Notes: generated by a model not told the origin, from the sequence alone. A stretch of DNA of 36,653 nt from Cedecea neteri NBRC 105707 = ATCC 33855 (GCF_001571265.1 NZ_BCTL01000056.1:1-36653), one strand, 5' to 3'; shown: positions 27,101-34,854, counted from the stretch's first letter. Numbers and translations are program-made.

Positions 27101-27352
27101 AGCGACCGATTTCATGTACATCATGTTTTCGACGCCGTTGATCGCTTCTTCCAGCGGCGTCGCCACGGTTTCAGCGATCACTTTCGGGTTGGCGCCGGGG
27201 TATTCCGCCCGGACCTGCACGCTTGGCGGCACCACGTCCGGGTATTCACTGATCGGCAGCAGCGGGATCGCGATAAGCCCCGTAATAAAAATCAGAATCG
27301 ACAGCACCGCGGCAAAAATCGGCCTGTCGATAAAAAAGCGGGAAAAGTCCAT
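24200..27352 (-). CDS. oqxB: OqxB, RND multidrug efflux permease
   Basis: The 1050-residue permease is near-identical in layout to Klebsiella OqxB as I remember it: MDFSRFFIDRPIFAAVLSIL start, IGIVVDDAIVVVEN with the proton-relay aspartates D410/D411 in TM4, and the C-terminal GHGAGAEVRGVTG. It has 12 TM helices and two periplasmic loops; it pumps quinolones, chloramphenicol, olaquindox and others as a trimer with OqxA and TolC. It starts 23 bases after the oqxA stop, so it forms one operon with oqxA. It is full-length, without a frameshift. Confidence 0.96.
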   Translation of the reverse strand: MDFSRFFIDRPIFAAVLSILIFITGLIAIPLLPISEYPDVVPPSVQVRAEYPGANPKVIAETVATPLEEAINGVENMMYMKSVAGSDGVLVTTVTFRPGTDPDQAQVQVQNRVSQAEARLPEDVRRLGITTQKQSPTLTLVVHLFSPNGKYDSLYMRNYATLKVKDELARLPGVGQIQIFGSGEYAMRVWLDPNKVAARGLTASDVVTAMQEQNVQVSAGQLGAEPLPKASDFLISINAQGRLHSEEEFGNIILKTSPDGSLVRLRDVARIELGSGSYALRSQLNNKDAVGIGIFQAPGANAIDLSNAVRAKMAELSTRFPEDMKWAAPYDPTVFVRDSIRAVVQTLLEAVVLVVLVVILFLQTWRASIIPLIAVPVSVVGTFSILYLLGFSLNTLSLFGLVLAIGIVVDDAIVVVENVERNIEEGLAPLQAAHQAMREVSGPIIAIALVLCAVFVPMAFLSGVTGQFYKQFAVTIAISTVISAINSLTLSPALAALLLKPHGAPKDMPTRLIDRLFGWLFRPFNRFFHRSSEGYQGLVSKTLGRRGAVFAVYVLLLCAAGVMFKTVPGGFIPTQDKLYLIGGVKMPEGSSLERTDAVIRKMSEIGMNTEGVDYAVAFPGLNALQFTNTPNTGTVFFGLKPFGERKHTAAQINAEINAKISQIQEGFGFSILPPPILGLGQGSGYSLYIQDRAGLGYGALQTAVNTMSGAIMQTPGMHFPISTYQANVPQLDVQVDRDKAKAQGVSLTDLFGTLQTYLGSSYVNDFNEFGRTWRVMAQADGQFRDSIEDIGNLRTRNNQGEMVPIGSMVKITTTYGPDPVIRYNGYPAADLIGDADPRVLSSAQAMTKLAAMSGQVLPNGMNIEWTDLSYQQATQGNTAMIVFPVAVLLAFLVLAALYESWTLPLAVILIVPMTMLSALFGVWLTGGDNNVFVQVGLVVLMGLACKNAILIVEFARELEMQGKGIMESALEACRLRLRPIVMTSIAFIAGTIPLILGHGAGAEVRGVTGVTVFSGMLGVTLFGLFLTPVFYVTLRKLVTRGKTQAKTIEA

Positions 27353-27375
27353 GCGTCGGATTCTCTGGTAAGGGA

Positions 27376-28554
27376 TCAGTTAACGGCAGCGCTGGTGGCG
27401 GCCATGGCGACAGGTTTGGCGTTCACCGGCATGCCTGGCATAAACACTTTTTGCAGCCCGTCGACGATGACTTTATCGCCAGGGTTCAGCCCCTGCTGCA
27501 CGATGCGCAGCCCGGAAGCCAGGCGGCCCGGCGTGATGTCGCGGCGCTGTGCCTTGCCGTCTTTATCCACGATGTAGACGTATTTTCTGTCCTGGTCGGT
27601 CAGCACCGCTTTGTCGTTGATCAGCAGGGCCTGGAACTCTGCGCTGCCCGGCAGGCGAACGCGGGCGAACAGCCCCGGCGTGAACTGACGCTGGGCGTTA
27701 TCCAGCAGGGCGCGCATGCGGATGGTGCCGGTGCTGGCGGTGAGCTGGTTGTCGAGGAAATCCACGGTGCCCTGATGCGGGTAACCTTCTTCCCCGGAGA
27801 GGCCAATTTCCACCGGCAGTGCCTTATGGTCAGTGGATGCGCCCTGGCCGCTGCGGGCGAGGTTCTGGTAGTGGAGATAGGTGGATTCATCCACGTCGAA
27901 GTAGGCGTAAACCGTCTTCTGAGACACCACGGTGGTGAGCACGCTGGCGCTGTCGCCCGCCGTGACCAGGTTACCGCTGGTGATCAACGCGCGGCTGGCG
28001 CGGCCGTCGATCGGGGCGGTGACTTTGGTGAAGTCGAGGTTAAGCTGGGCCGCGTCAACCGCCGCCTGGGCCGCACGAATATCGGCATCGGCCTGGGTGG
28101 CCGCAGAGCGGCGCTGTTCCCACTCTTCGCGGGAAATCACGTTGGTGCCGATCAGCTTGTCGGTGCGGCTGGCTTCGCTGCGGGCGAGGCTGGCCTGGGT
28201 TTTGGCTCTCATCAACGCCGCTTGCGCCTGTTCCAGCGCGGCGCGGTAGGTTCTGTCGTCGATGGTGAACAGCACTTCGCCTTTCTTCACTTCCTGGCCG
28301 TCGGTGTAATTCACTTTGTCGATGTAGCCGGAGACGCGGGGGCGGAGCTGAACGCTTTCCACCGCTTCGATGCGGCCGTTAAAACTATCCCACTGGCTAA
28401 CGGGTTTCACCACCACGTCGGCGACGCTGACGGCAGGTGCCTGCGGCACGGCGTTTTGTGCGACTCCCCGGTCGCATCCGGCGAGCAGCGCGGCAAGCAG
28501 TACCGGCCCCAACACGCACAGATGAAGGCTAACCCAATGTTTTTGCAGGCTCAT
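27376..28554 (-). CDS. oqxA: OqxA, RND periplasmic adaptor lipoprotein
   Basis: The 392-residue adaptor has the lipobox LLAGC with Cys27 and the membrane-fusion-protein hairpin: QLRPRVSGYIDKVNYTDGQEVKKGEVLF (lipoyl half), a coiled-coil centre (ALEQAQAALMRAKTQASLARSEASRT ...), and TKVTAPIDGRASRALITSGNLV. It matches Klebsiella OqxA in start (MSLQK), length and end (VFMPGMPVNAKPVAM). Start chosen at ATG 28554; the longer frame to 28662 has no family support. It links OqxB to the outer-membrane channel. Confidence 0.95.
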   Translation of the reverse strand: MSLQKHWVSLHLCVLGPVLLAALLAGCDRGVAQNAVPQAPAVSVADVVVKPVSQWDSFNGRIEAVESVQLRPRVSGYIDKVNYTDGQEVKKGEVLFTIDDRTYRAALEQAQAALMRAKTQASLARSEASRTDKLIGTNVISREEWEQRRSAATQADADIRAAQAAVDAAQLNLDFTKVTAPIDGRASRALITSGNLVTAGDSASVLTTVVSQKTVYAYFDVDESTYLHYQNLARSGQGASTDHKALPVEIGLSGEEGYPHQGTVDFLDNQLTASTGTIRMRALLDNAQRQFTPGLFARVRLPGSAEFQALLINDKAVLTDQDRKYVYIVDKDGKAQRRDITPGRLASGLRIVQQGLNPGDKVIVDGLQKVFMPGMPVNAKPVAMAATSAAVN

Positions 28555-28889
28555 TATTCTTATTCCGATAGTTGAAGTCGACCGGGCAAGACGCAGCGGA
28601 GGGTGCCGCGCCACTTCCTTTGTCCGGGCTGACCTGAGGCCATTTGTGTCGCTCATCGGCACAAAATGTGTATCAATTACGAATACAGTATCGCGGCGAT
28701 TGTAGGAAGGCGTAGAACTAAGTGCAAGAATAATTGTTGCACTTTCTGTGCTATTTGTGCCATTCGAAAAAGGCCCATTTGTAACGAGGATTTAATGTAA
28801 CAATAAAACTTGCAATTATTGTCAAAGCAGGTCAGATTTAAATGCAACTGATAAAGATGCTTTTAACAAACCCGCAGGGGAGAGAGACA
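28555..28889. promoter_or_regulatory. oqxA-rarA divergent regulatory region
   Basis: These 335 bases hold both promoters. The most striking element is a perfect 7-base inverted repeat AGTGCAA ... TTGCACT with a 9-base centre (28721-28743). A weaker related TTGCA/TTGTCAA stretch at about 28810-28825 lies nearer rarA. These are likely sites for OqxR or RarA; which one is not decidable from sequence. Confidence 0.6.
28721..28743. promoter_or_regulatory. Candidate OqxR/RarA operator
   Basis: Left arm AGTGCAA (28721-28727) and right arm TTGCACT (28737-28743) are exact reverse complements separated by 9 bases. The dyad symmetry fits the Rrf2 dimer OqxR better than the monomeric AraC-type RarA. The palindrome is directly seen; the assignment is inferred. 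Confidence 0.55.
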
Positions 28890-29240
28890 ATGAGCACCGA
28901 TGCCTTCATGCATGATTTACTCGGCTGGATTGATAACCACCTCGACAGCCGCCTCGACATCAACACCGTTTCCGAGCGGGCAGGGTACTCAAAGTGGCAC
29001 CTGCAGCGGATCTTCAAGCAGCACACCGGCTACAACCTGGGGGAGTACATCCGTGCGCAAAAGCTGAAAAAATCCGCCGAGCGCCTGAGCCGCACCGAAG
29101 AGCCGATCCTGAACGTGGCGATCTCCCTGGGCTTTGACTCGCAGCAGTCTTTCAACCGCAGCTTTAAGCGCCAGTACGGCATTGCGCCGGGCGTGTGGCG
29201 CCGGCAGCTGGCTCACACCGGGAACCGCTATGGGGCCTGA
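28890..29240 (+). CDS. rarA: RarA, AraC/MarA-like activator
   Basis: The 116-residue protein is a free-standing AraC double helix-turn-helix (INTVSERAGYSKWHLQRIFKQHTGYNLGEYIRAQKLKKSAERL and NVAISLGFDSQQSFNRSFKRQYGIAPGVWRRQ), the MarA/SoxS/RarA size. With oqxA divergent next door it is RarA, the activator of oqxAB and a general multidrug-resistance regulator in Klebsiella. The start at ATG 28890 gives the expected MSTDAF beginning with GGGGAGAG upstream; the 16-residue extension in the open frame is rejected. Confidence 0.9.
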   Translation: MSTDAFMHDLLGWIDNHLDSRLDINTVSERAGYSKWHLQRIFKQHTGYNLGEYIRAQKLKKSAERLSRTEEPILNVAISLGFDSQQSFNRSFKRQYGIAPGVWRRQLAHTGNRYGA

Positions 29241-29293
29241 GGCTTTCTCTTCGCGGGCAACCCGCTTTATGCTCCGGCTTATACCCGACGATA

Positions 29294-29317
29294 AACCCCG
29301 GTGATGAAACCGGGGTT
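29294..29317. terminator. Terminator between convergent rarA and symE
   Basis: AACCCCGG and CCGGGGTT form a perfect 8-base stem with an 8-base loop, located 54 bases after rarA and 12 before the symE stop. There is no long T run, so termination is likely but not certain. Confidence 0.6.
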
Positions 29318-29328
29318 GGCGTCACCCT

Positions 29329-29667
29329 TTAGACTCTGCGCGGCTTCGGCGCGATAACGTCCTCGATAAAGGCTTTGACCTGCTTCTGCCTGCGGGCGGA
29401 AAACTTACACACCTTGCGCAGCGTCTGCATGATCTCCGGCTCTTCCTCCGGCGGCAGCGGCTCTTTGGCCGTTAATATCAGGCAGCCCGGCAGAACCCGC
29501 ACCTCCACGCTCGTGCCCGTATCAAAACCCGCTTCCGCAAGCCAGAACCCATTTAGCGTTATGGCAGGTGAGGGCTGGAATTTTTTCGAATCTCGAATGT
29601 AGCCCACAGTATAAGCCCTTGTTGTTGTGGGGATGTGCTTCTCTGGCTTACTATGCTCGTTAGTCAT
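29329..29667 (-). CDS. symE: SymE-family toxin
   Basis: The 112-residue protein resembles E. coli SymE (113 residues): an AbrB-like region YTVGYIRDSK..QPSPAITLNGFWLAEAGFDTGTSVEVRVLPGCLILTA and the C-terminal LRKVCKFSARRQKQVKAFIEDV. SymE is the SOS-induced toxin of a type I system, condensing the nucleoid and reducing protein synthesis, restrained by the antisense RNA SymR and Lon. The ATG at 29667 has GAGAG about 7 bases upstream. No LexA box is evident, so its SOS control here is unclear. Confidence 0.85.
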   Translation of the reverse strand: MTNEHSKPEKHIPTTTRAYTVGYIRDSKKFQPSPAITLNGFWLAEAGFDTGTSVEVRVLPGCLILTAKEPLPPEEEPEIMQTLRKVCKFSARRQKQVKAFIEDVIAPKPRRV

Positions 29668-29755
29668 AATCAACTCTCGCTCGTTTAGTTGGTTGTGATT
29701 AGCGGTTAGGGCGGGTTGCCGCCTGCCTTAATCGCGCTTCTTTTGGCTTCTTTTC

Positions 29756-29787
29756 TTACTGCTCTCTTACTGCTCTCTTACTGCTGA
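29756..29787. repeat. Tandem 11-base repeat upstream of symE
   Basis: TTACTGCTCTC occurs twice in tandem (29756-29766, 29767-29777), then a third partial copy TTACTGCTGA. It lies about 90-120 bases upstream of the symE start, in the possible promoter region. The rest of 29668-29948 holds no gene but includes a short hairpin (29710-29723). Confidence 0.75.
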
Positions 29788-29969
29788 TACCTGCTTACTT
29801 CATGTGGGTATCATACCTTGCGGGCTGGTTTTGCTGGGAAATCGGTGGGATAAATGGAATGCGGCTCGCAGAAAAAATATGTATGGATTTACAGGGGAAA
29901 TTATCTTTTATTTGTTTATTATTACTTCTCTTCGGCCCTTGTTAATCATTGATAAAAACAGGTGCATTC

Positions 29970-30422
29970 TTGGTTAATTTGTCGCTAACAGATCTGAATA
30001 TTTACCCCGCTTGCCCCGATGATACGCAGATGCTGGCTGATATACGCGTTGAATCAATGCGGCCCAGCCTGGAAGCGCTGAACAGGTTTGATCCCGTCAG
30101 AGCGCGAGATCGCTTTCTTTCGACGTTTGAGGCAAATGATACCTTCATCCTTTCCCTGGGAGATGAAATTGCGGGTTTCTATGTGCTCAGAACCTACCCT
30201 GAATATTTCTATCTGGATCACTTCTATATTAAAAACCAATTTCAGGGGAAAGGAATCGGAAGCCTTGTGATGAAAGACCTGCAGACACAAGCCAGCGCTT
30301 CAGCGAAACCCATCCGGTTGATCGCCTTAAAAGAAAGCCCGGCTAATGCATTTTATCTCTCTCAGGGTTTTGTTTTTGAGCGTGAGGAGGGGGGTGATAG
30401 GCATTATTTTTGGGGGTCCTGA
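29970..30422 (+). CDS. GNAT-family N-acetyltransferase
   Basis: A GNAT protein of about 150 residues: IYPACPDDTQMLADIRVESM start, FYLDHFYIKNQFQGKGIGSLVMKDLQ with the acetyl-CoA motif QGKGIGS, and PANAFYLSQGFVFERE at the end with the usual Tyr. The substrate is unknown. The start is uncertain: the TTG at 29970 has AGGTG 6 bases upstream, while another TTG lies at 29949. It is the last gene with enterobacterial-looking base composition before the AT-rich island. Confidence 0.75.
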   Translation: MVNLSLTDLNIYPACPDDTQMLADIRVESMRPSLEALNRFDPVRARDRFLSTFEANDTFILSLGDEIAGFYVLRTYPEYFYLDHFYIKNQFQGKGIGSLVMKDLQTQASASAKPIRLIALKESPANAFYLSQGFVFEREEGGDRHYFWGS

Positions 30423-30628
30423 AGGACATTAAGAGTGGGGGAGTGGGTTTTGGGGATGCTTACAAAATGATGAAGAAATTTAATTTTGAAATGCTTCTGT
30501 ATATTACATTGACATTTTTAGTGGTTTTATCATGGTATTTGGTCTTTTTCATGTATTACCCGTTTAACGAACGCTTTCAACTAAATGATACTCCAATTGT
30601 TACTATTATATGTGGCTGCTTAACTTGA
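30410..30628 (+). CDS. Small one-helix membrane protein, AT-rich
   Basis: The open frame encodes up to 72 residues; a start at one of two adjacent ATGs (30467 or 30470) is more likely, giving about 53 residues beginning MKKFNFEMLLY. One hydrophobic helix follows (LYITLTFLVVLSWYLVFFMYYPF). I do not recognise it. It overlaps the GNAT end in the longer form and has no strong ribosome site, so it may be a truncated membrane gene at the island junction. A terminator hairpin (30692-30710) lies 64 bases downstream. Confidence 0.35.
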   Translation: MGVLKDIKSGGVGFGDAYKMMKKFNFEMLLYITLTFLVVLSWYLVFFMYYPFNERFQLNDTPIVTIICGCLT

Positions 30629-30691
30629 GGAGGATAGTATTTAGTCCGATATTTTTACCATTGTTTGAGTCTTACGATATATATTAAAAAT

Positions 30692-30719
30692 AAAGGGCGA
30701 GATGCCCTTTGCTTTTAAT
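30692..30719. terminator. Bidirectional terminator
   Basis: AAAGGGC (30692-30698) and GCCCTTT (30704-30710) form a perfect stem around GAGAT, with T-rich tracts on both sides. On the minus strand it ends the 30715 membrane-protein gene; on the plus strand it can stop the 30410 reading frame. Confidence 0.88.
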
Positions 30720-31317
30720 TGTTTTTTTTATAGGCGATTAGATCGTTTATCCCAAAAAGAAATTTCATGGTAGCTGATGTTGCAAAAATCCAAATCACCA
30801 TGTAAACACAAGCGAAAACAATTAAAAATAGTATAACCTCAGGCACACTACCATTTTTAAGGGCACACAGCCTATCTAACCAAGGGTTGTTTATCTCTAT
30901 TGTTTTAAATAACAATAAACACGCAGTTATTGTTGATGAGATTAATGTTATTACATCAATAAGCTTCTTTATATATATAGGGTCAGTCGTGGGGCTGTTT
31001 GTATACATAGCGTAAAGTATGAAGCCAAAGATAATTGGCAGGAAAAACAAAACAAGCCTTGAGTTTGTTTTAAAAATAGCATCAATAAAAAATAAAACTA
31101 TAATCAAAAGAAGTGGCAATACAAAATATATAAAATAATGTATTGCTTTTAGTTTCTTTGGTAGTTCTGTTGGAGGTGGTGTTTCTCCGTTCTTAACCAT
31201 CTGATATGTAAAGTCAACATTGCACTGTATCTCTATTCCATCAATACTACCTTTGAGTTTAACATCCCCTATTTTTTTACTCTCACATGTTGGCGTTGCC
31301 ATGATTTTATCGCTCAT
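30715..31317 (-). CDS. Four-helix membrane protein of unknown function
   Basis: The 200-residue protein has a short N-terminal soluble part (about 1-58, with Cys11 and Cys32) and four hydrophobic helices (about residues 59-84, 87-106, 117-141 and 160-187). I do not recognise a family. It is AT-rich like the island genes, has AAGGT before its start, and ends in a strong terminator. It lies about 320 bases downstream of the UvrA-like gene on the same strand, so it could belong to the peptide operon (immunity or export help) or be an independent cargo gene; nothing in the sequence decides this. Confidence 0.7.
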
Positions 31318-31640
31318 AATATTTACCTTGCGTTGATAATGATAGAACGGTCTAACGTATTTTAGCCTTTTTTAAAAAGAAAAACAGCATCACTATGTTT
31401 GTTATGTCTTTCCGTTATCTTTAGACAGAATGGAGGAAAACTAGGTAACTCAGAGAAGCGGAGCTTCGGAGAGTTAGCCTTTGCTTAGATGATATTATTT
31501 AGGAGGGTATATCATAACGGATTAAATAATGAGTTATATAATCATTCATTCTCCACCTATTTAATATATGAGAATTGACGAGGTGAAAAATGGGGTTGTA
31601 TTTCTGTTGCATTATAATATCCGAATTTCATAGGGGGGTA
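31318..31640. other. AT-rich spacer between uvrA-like gene and membrane protein gene
   Basis: This gap of about 320 bases has no credible reading frame. It holds the presumed promoter of the membrane-protein gene near 31330-31380 and an imperfect hairpin at 31443-31480. It also has an ATTAAATA/TATTTAAT inverted pair at about 31522-31565. I see no RNA gene. Confidence 0.5.
31443..31480 (-). terminator. Candidate terminator of the peptide operon
   Basis: The arms AGGTAACTC/GAGTTAGCCT and GAAGC/GCTTC pair across a 3-base internal loop and a 3-base tip. On the minus strand it is followed by AGTTTTCC. It lies about 160 bases after the UvrA-like stop. The stem is clear; terminator strength is uncertain. 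Confidence 0.45.
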
Positions 31641-33770
31641 CTAATCAAGAAATCTTTGAGATAGTACTTTTCCACCTAATTTTCCAGCAGAAGGTCCAAT
31701 CTGAATCTCATAATCAGAATAATCGATTATTTCTTGCCTGTGTTCAATTAAAATTATGGCATTGAATAATGGAACTTTCTGATGAATATAATCTGCAATC
31801 TTGCTTGCTGTTTCAGGATCTAATCCGGCTACAGGTTCATCGATAATCAATATTTTTTTTGTTTGTTTTTGTCTGGATAAATGTTCACATAATTTTACGC
31901 GGCGCAGTTCGCCACCAGATAATGTTTGGGTTTTCCGTTTTAACTGCAGATGACCTAAACCTAACGAGACCATTGTTTCGAGAGTTTTGTTAAATGGGGT
32001 GTCAGTTTTATTTAGCAACGAATATAATTCCTTTATCTCCATATTATAAAATTCAATGATATTTAATCCATTGACTTTTAATTCCACAGATTCATTTTTT
32101 TTGTCAAAAAGGTCACCTTCACAAGTTGGGCACGTTAAATAAATATCTTTATCGTACCCTCTTTCATACTTAATTATACCAGTGCCATCGCAAGTCTTAC
32201 AGCCAGCATCTTTCGACAGAAGGAAGTCTTTAGATTCCATATCGGTGTTTTTTGAGTAATAGTCAGCTATAAGCGTGTTTATTTTTATTGTGGAGGATAA
32301 AACAGAGCGGCCGCTGAAACTTGAACTCTTCTGAGAAATGTAAATAGCATCTTCTCTCTCCTCTATTACTTTTGCTATCGATGATTTTCCGGAACCTGAT
32401 GGGCCAGTTAGCACGGTTAAGCAGCCTTTAGGGATTTGAAAATCCTGATTGAAAACATTGTTTTTATTGATATTTTTGAAGTGAATGAAATTTTTTGTCT
32501 TGTGCCGTTGTACATTTTTTTTAATCGGTAATATTTTTTCATTCGGGCAAACATATCCACCTCTTTCACCGGCCTCAATACCTATGTGAATTTTGGAATC
32601 TGCTTTATCAATAAAGTATGGTGAGTGCTCAATTAAAACAACAGTGTTATTAATTGATAGCTTTTGTATTTTTTCAAGTATCATAGGGAAATCTTTACTG
32701 TTAATTTGTGAAGATATTTCATCTATGACTAACAAAATTCCAGAGATATTTGAATTGAGTAATCGACTAAATCTGAGTTTCTGTAATTCTCCACCAGATA
32801 GACTTGGAATTGAGCGTGAAAAACTAAGGTATCCTATGCCCATTTCACAAAATGATTTAAGGACTCTTATGATTTCATCAGAATAAGAATTATTAGATAT
32901 TCTGTCTGATAGTTCAGAAAAGGGGTGTGTGAGAAAATCTAGGATATCCAACCCCAGTATTTGGATGTTTTTATTTTGATAGGAATTAAGATTAATTCTT
33001 GACCCTTGACATTCAGGACAAGTTTCTCTAATTGTTGCATTTCCTAATGATTTTTGCCCGATCATATTTTGGGCTGAAATCATGACACCTTCATAAAACG
33101 CACGTCTTTGTCGTATGGTGCCCTTGTATTTAAATTTAAAAGCTAACCTAGATTCAGTTACACCATAAAGTATTTTCTTTCTTTCAATTTCTGATAGCTG
33201 TTTGAAAGGGATTGAAGTATTGATATTTTCAAGCTGGCAATAAGATAGTAGTAAATTATGATACATCTCTGAAAATGTTCCATTCTTCCAAACAGAGAAT
33301 GGTTTTTCTTCGATACTCATATCTTCATTAATAATGGTATTTAAATTAATAAGGGTGACTTCACCCAATCCTCTACACATAGGGCATTCATTATCTGGTT
33401 TATTTATTTTTAGATATTTGAAATCAGGGATATGTTTGCTATTTTTTTTTGAAATAAAAGATAGAATTTGTGCAATATTCAGATAAGAGTATAAAGTAGA
33501 TCTGGGGTTGTTATTTTTGTTGGCCTGTGCAATTGCAATTGCAGGTATTATTCCAGAATAGCTATCAATTTTGTATTCGTGATTTTCACCATAGCCATTT
33601 TCTAAGGCATCAAACTCATCACTGCAAAGTTTGTACAGACTAGAAAATGCGAGAGAGCTCTTTCCAGCGCCTGAACGACCATAAATTGCGGTGATTTTAT
33701 TTTTACTTATTTCAATAGTAATGTTTTTTAAATTATGTGTAGAAACACCATTTAGTTTAATGCTATTCAT
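31641..33770 (-). CDS. Short UvrA-like double ATPase (probable self-immunity)
   Basis: The 709-residue protein has two ABC halves of UvrA type: P-loops GRSGAGKS (31-38) and GPSGSGKS (456-463), signatures LSGGE (324-328 and 617-621), Walker B VIDE (348-351) and LIIDEP (641-646). Zinc pairs are C129/C132, C251/C254 and C524/C527 with C547/C550. The about 120-residue UvrB-binding insert is missing between LSFISKK and the first CPMC, so it cannot serve normal excision repair with UvrB. Short UvrAs such as DrrC and Ecm16 protect producers from DNA-binding antibiotics. Start chosen at ATG 33770: it overlaps the previous stop by 8 bases and has a GGGGGG ribosome site; ATG 33791 is the alternative. 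Confidence 0.88.
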   Translation of the reverse strand: MNSIKLNGVSTHNLKNITIEISKNKITAIYGRSGAGKSSLAFSSLYKLCSDEFDALENGYGENHEYKIDSYSGIIPAIAIAQANKNNNPRSTLYSYLNIAQILSFISKKNSKHIPDFKYLKINKPDNECPMCRGLGEVTLINLNTIINEDMSIEEKPFSVWKNGTFSEMYHNLLLSYCQLENINTSIPFKQLSEIERKKILYGVTESRLAFKFKYKGTIRQRRAFYEGVMISAQNMIGQKSLGNATIRETCPECQGSRINLNSYQNKNIQILGLDILDFLTHPFSELSDRISNNSYSDEIIRVLKSFCEMGIGYLSFSRSIPSLSGGELQKLRFSRLLNSNISGILLVIDEISSQINSKDFPMILEKIQKLSINNTVVLIEHSPYFIDKADSKIHIGIEAGERGGYVCPNEKILPIKKNVQRHKTKNFIHFKNINKNNVFNQDFQIPKGCLTVLTGPSGSGKSSIAKVIEEREDAIYISQKSSSFSGRSVLSSTIKINTLIADYYSKNTDMESKDFLLSKDAGCKTCDGTGIIKYERGYDKDIYLTCPTCEGDLFDKKNESVELKVNGLNIIEFYNMEIKELYSLLNKTDTPFNKTLETMVSLGLGHLQLKRKTQTLSGGELRRVKLCEHLSRQKQTKKILIIDEPVAGLDPETASKIADYIHQKVPLFNAIILIEHRQEIIDYSDYEIQIGPSAGKLGGKVLSQRFLD

Positions 33771-34854
33771 TATGCCCCCCACACCATTCACAATTAGGAT
33801 TTCTTTCTATATCCATAACCTGAAAACTAAAGTCTTGAGCATTAAATTCGATCCTTTTATTGGTTTGCTGTAAGGTATCATATCTTCTGATAAGTATTTT
33901 AAATGCGTCGAGAGAAGCTAGGCTTGCTGCTATTCCGGACAGTGGAGAAAATGAACCGAGCTTACGATTGTTCCTGTCCAAAGCCTTCACGTTTTTTATA
34001 TCTTTATCATTGATCGAATTTAAATAGATTTTAAAACATTCGAAACAAGCACTTTTGTATGGAATAATGGTCTGGCCAATTAATGTGAGGTGTAAGTTGT
34101 AACCACCACCGACAATATGCGGGATGTTATAGCTCATGGCATATTTAGATATGATTCTACTGGTAACATCTACACTTGGCTCATCCGAGCAGTTTATAAT
34201 TAAATCAGGTTTTGTTGGTAACTGTGTTTTTTCAAAAAAGTCAGAACTTAAAAATTTTGAAATAATTGTTATGTTAATGTTTGGATTTATGCTCTTTAAT
34301 TCATTTTTTAAGGATTCTGATTTATTTGAGTCAACATTGTTTTCAAAATAATATTGTCTATGAAGATTGCTTAAGTCAACAGTGTCATTATCAACTAGTA
34401 CCAAATTTCCAACATTTGTTTTGGTTAGGTAAGCAGAAATGATACTGCCAACGGCACCTAATCCAATAATCATAACAGTCGATTTTTCCAGCCTTTCTAT
34501 TGCAAGAACTACTTCGCTTGTAGAATGAAAATAATCTTCCAGTAAGTTAATTAAACGATAGTCATTCTGTATTCTATCGATAGGGTACACTATATCTTGT
34601 TCAATAAATACAAATTGCTCTTTTAAATAAATAGCTAGTTTTTTTAACTGTTCATTATCTATTGAACCGTATTTTTCTGAAATTGATTTAATGGATGTTT
34701 TTCCATTAAAATAATTCAACAGATTAATAATGTCGGGAAAGTTCATTCTCAAAGAGATGTTCTCTCGCGTATTTGATTTAAATAGTTCAATACCAGACTC
34801 GTGGGGTATTATACCAACACTTTCTCTTAATCTGAGTTTATCTATTGCAGACAT
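33763..34854 (-). CDS. E1/ThiF-like adenylating enzyme, second of pair
   Basis: The 363-residue protein has an N-terminal winged-helix-like segment (about 15-90: FPDIINLLNYFNGKTSIKSISEKYGS...) that could be a RiPP recognition element, and a C-terminal E1/MoeB/ThiF domain. Seen there: ATP-binding GLGAVG (131-136), VDNDTVDLSNLHRQ with the conserved Asn/Arg (163-166), NCSDEP (221-226), and zinc pairs C270-x2-C273 and C355-x2-C358. Such domains adenylate a carboxylate, as MccB does in microcin C7 and PaaA in pantocin A. Start: ATG 34854 with AGGTGG 5 bases upstream; the longer form would use GTG 34863. It overlaps the previous stop by 17 bases. Confidence 0.85.
   Translation of the reverse strand: MSAIDKLRLRESVGIIPHESGIELFKSNTRENISLRMNFPDIINLLNYFNGKTSIKSISEKYGSIDNEQLKKLAIYLKEQFVFIEQDIVYPIDRIQNDYRLINLLEDYFHSTSEVVLAIERLEKSTVMIIGLGAVGSIISAYLTKTNVGNLVLVDNDTVDLSNLHRQYYFENNVDSNKSESLKNELKSINPNINITIISKFLSSDFFEKTQLPTKPDLIINCSDEPSVDVTSRIISKYAMSYNIPHIVGGGYNLHLTLIGQTIIPYKSACFECFKIYLNSINDKDIKNVKALDRNNRKLGSFSPLSGIAASLASLDAFKILIRRYDTLQQTNKRIEFNAQDFSFQVMDIERNPNCEWCGGHNE

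Noticed and set aside
27451..28575. 374-codon plus-strand open frame inside oqxA
   Set aside because: Antisense shadow of oqxA; no motif or ribosome site.
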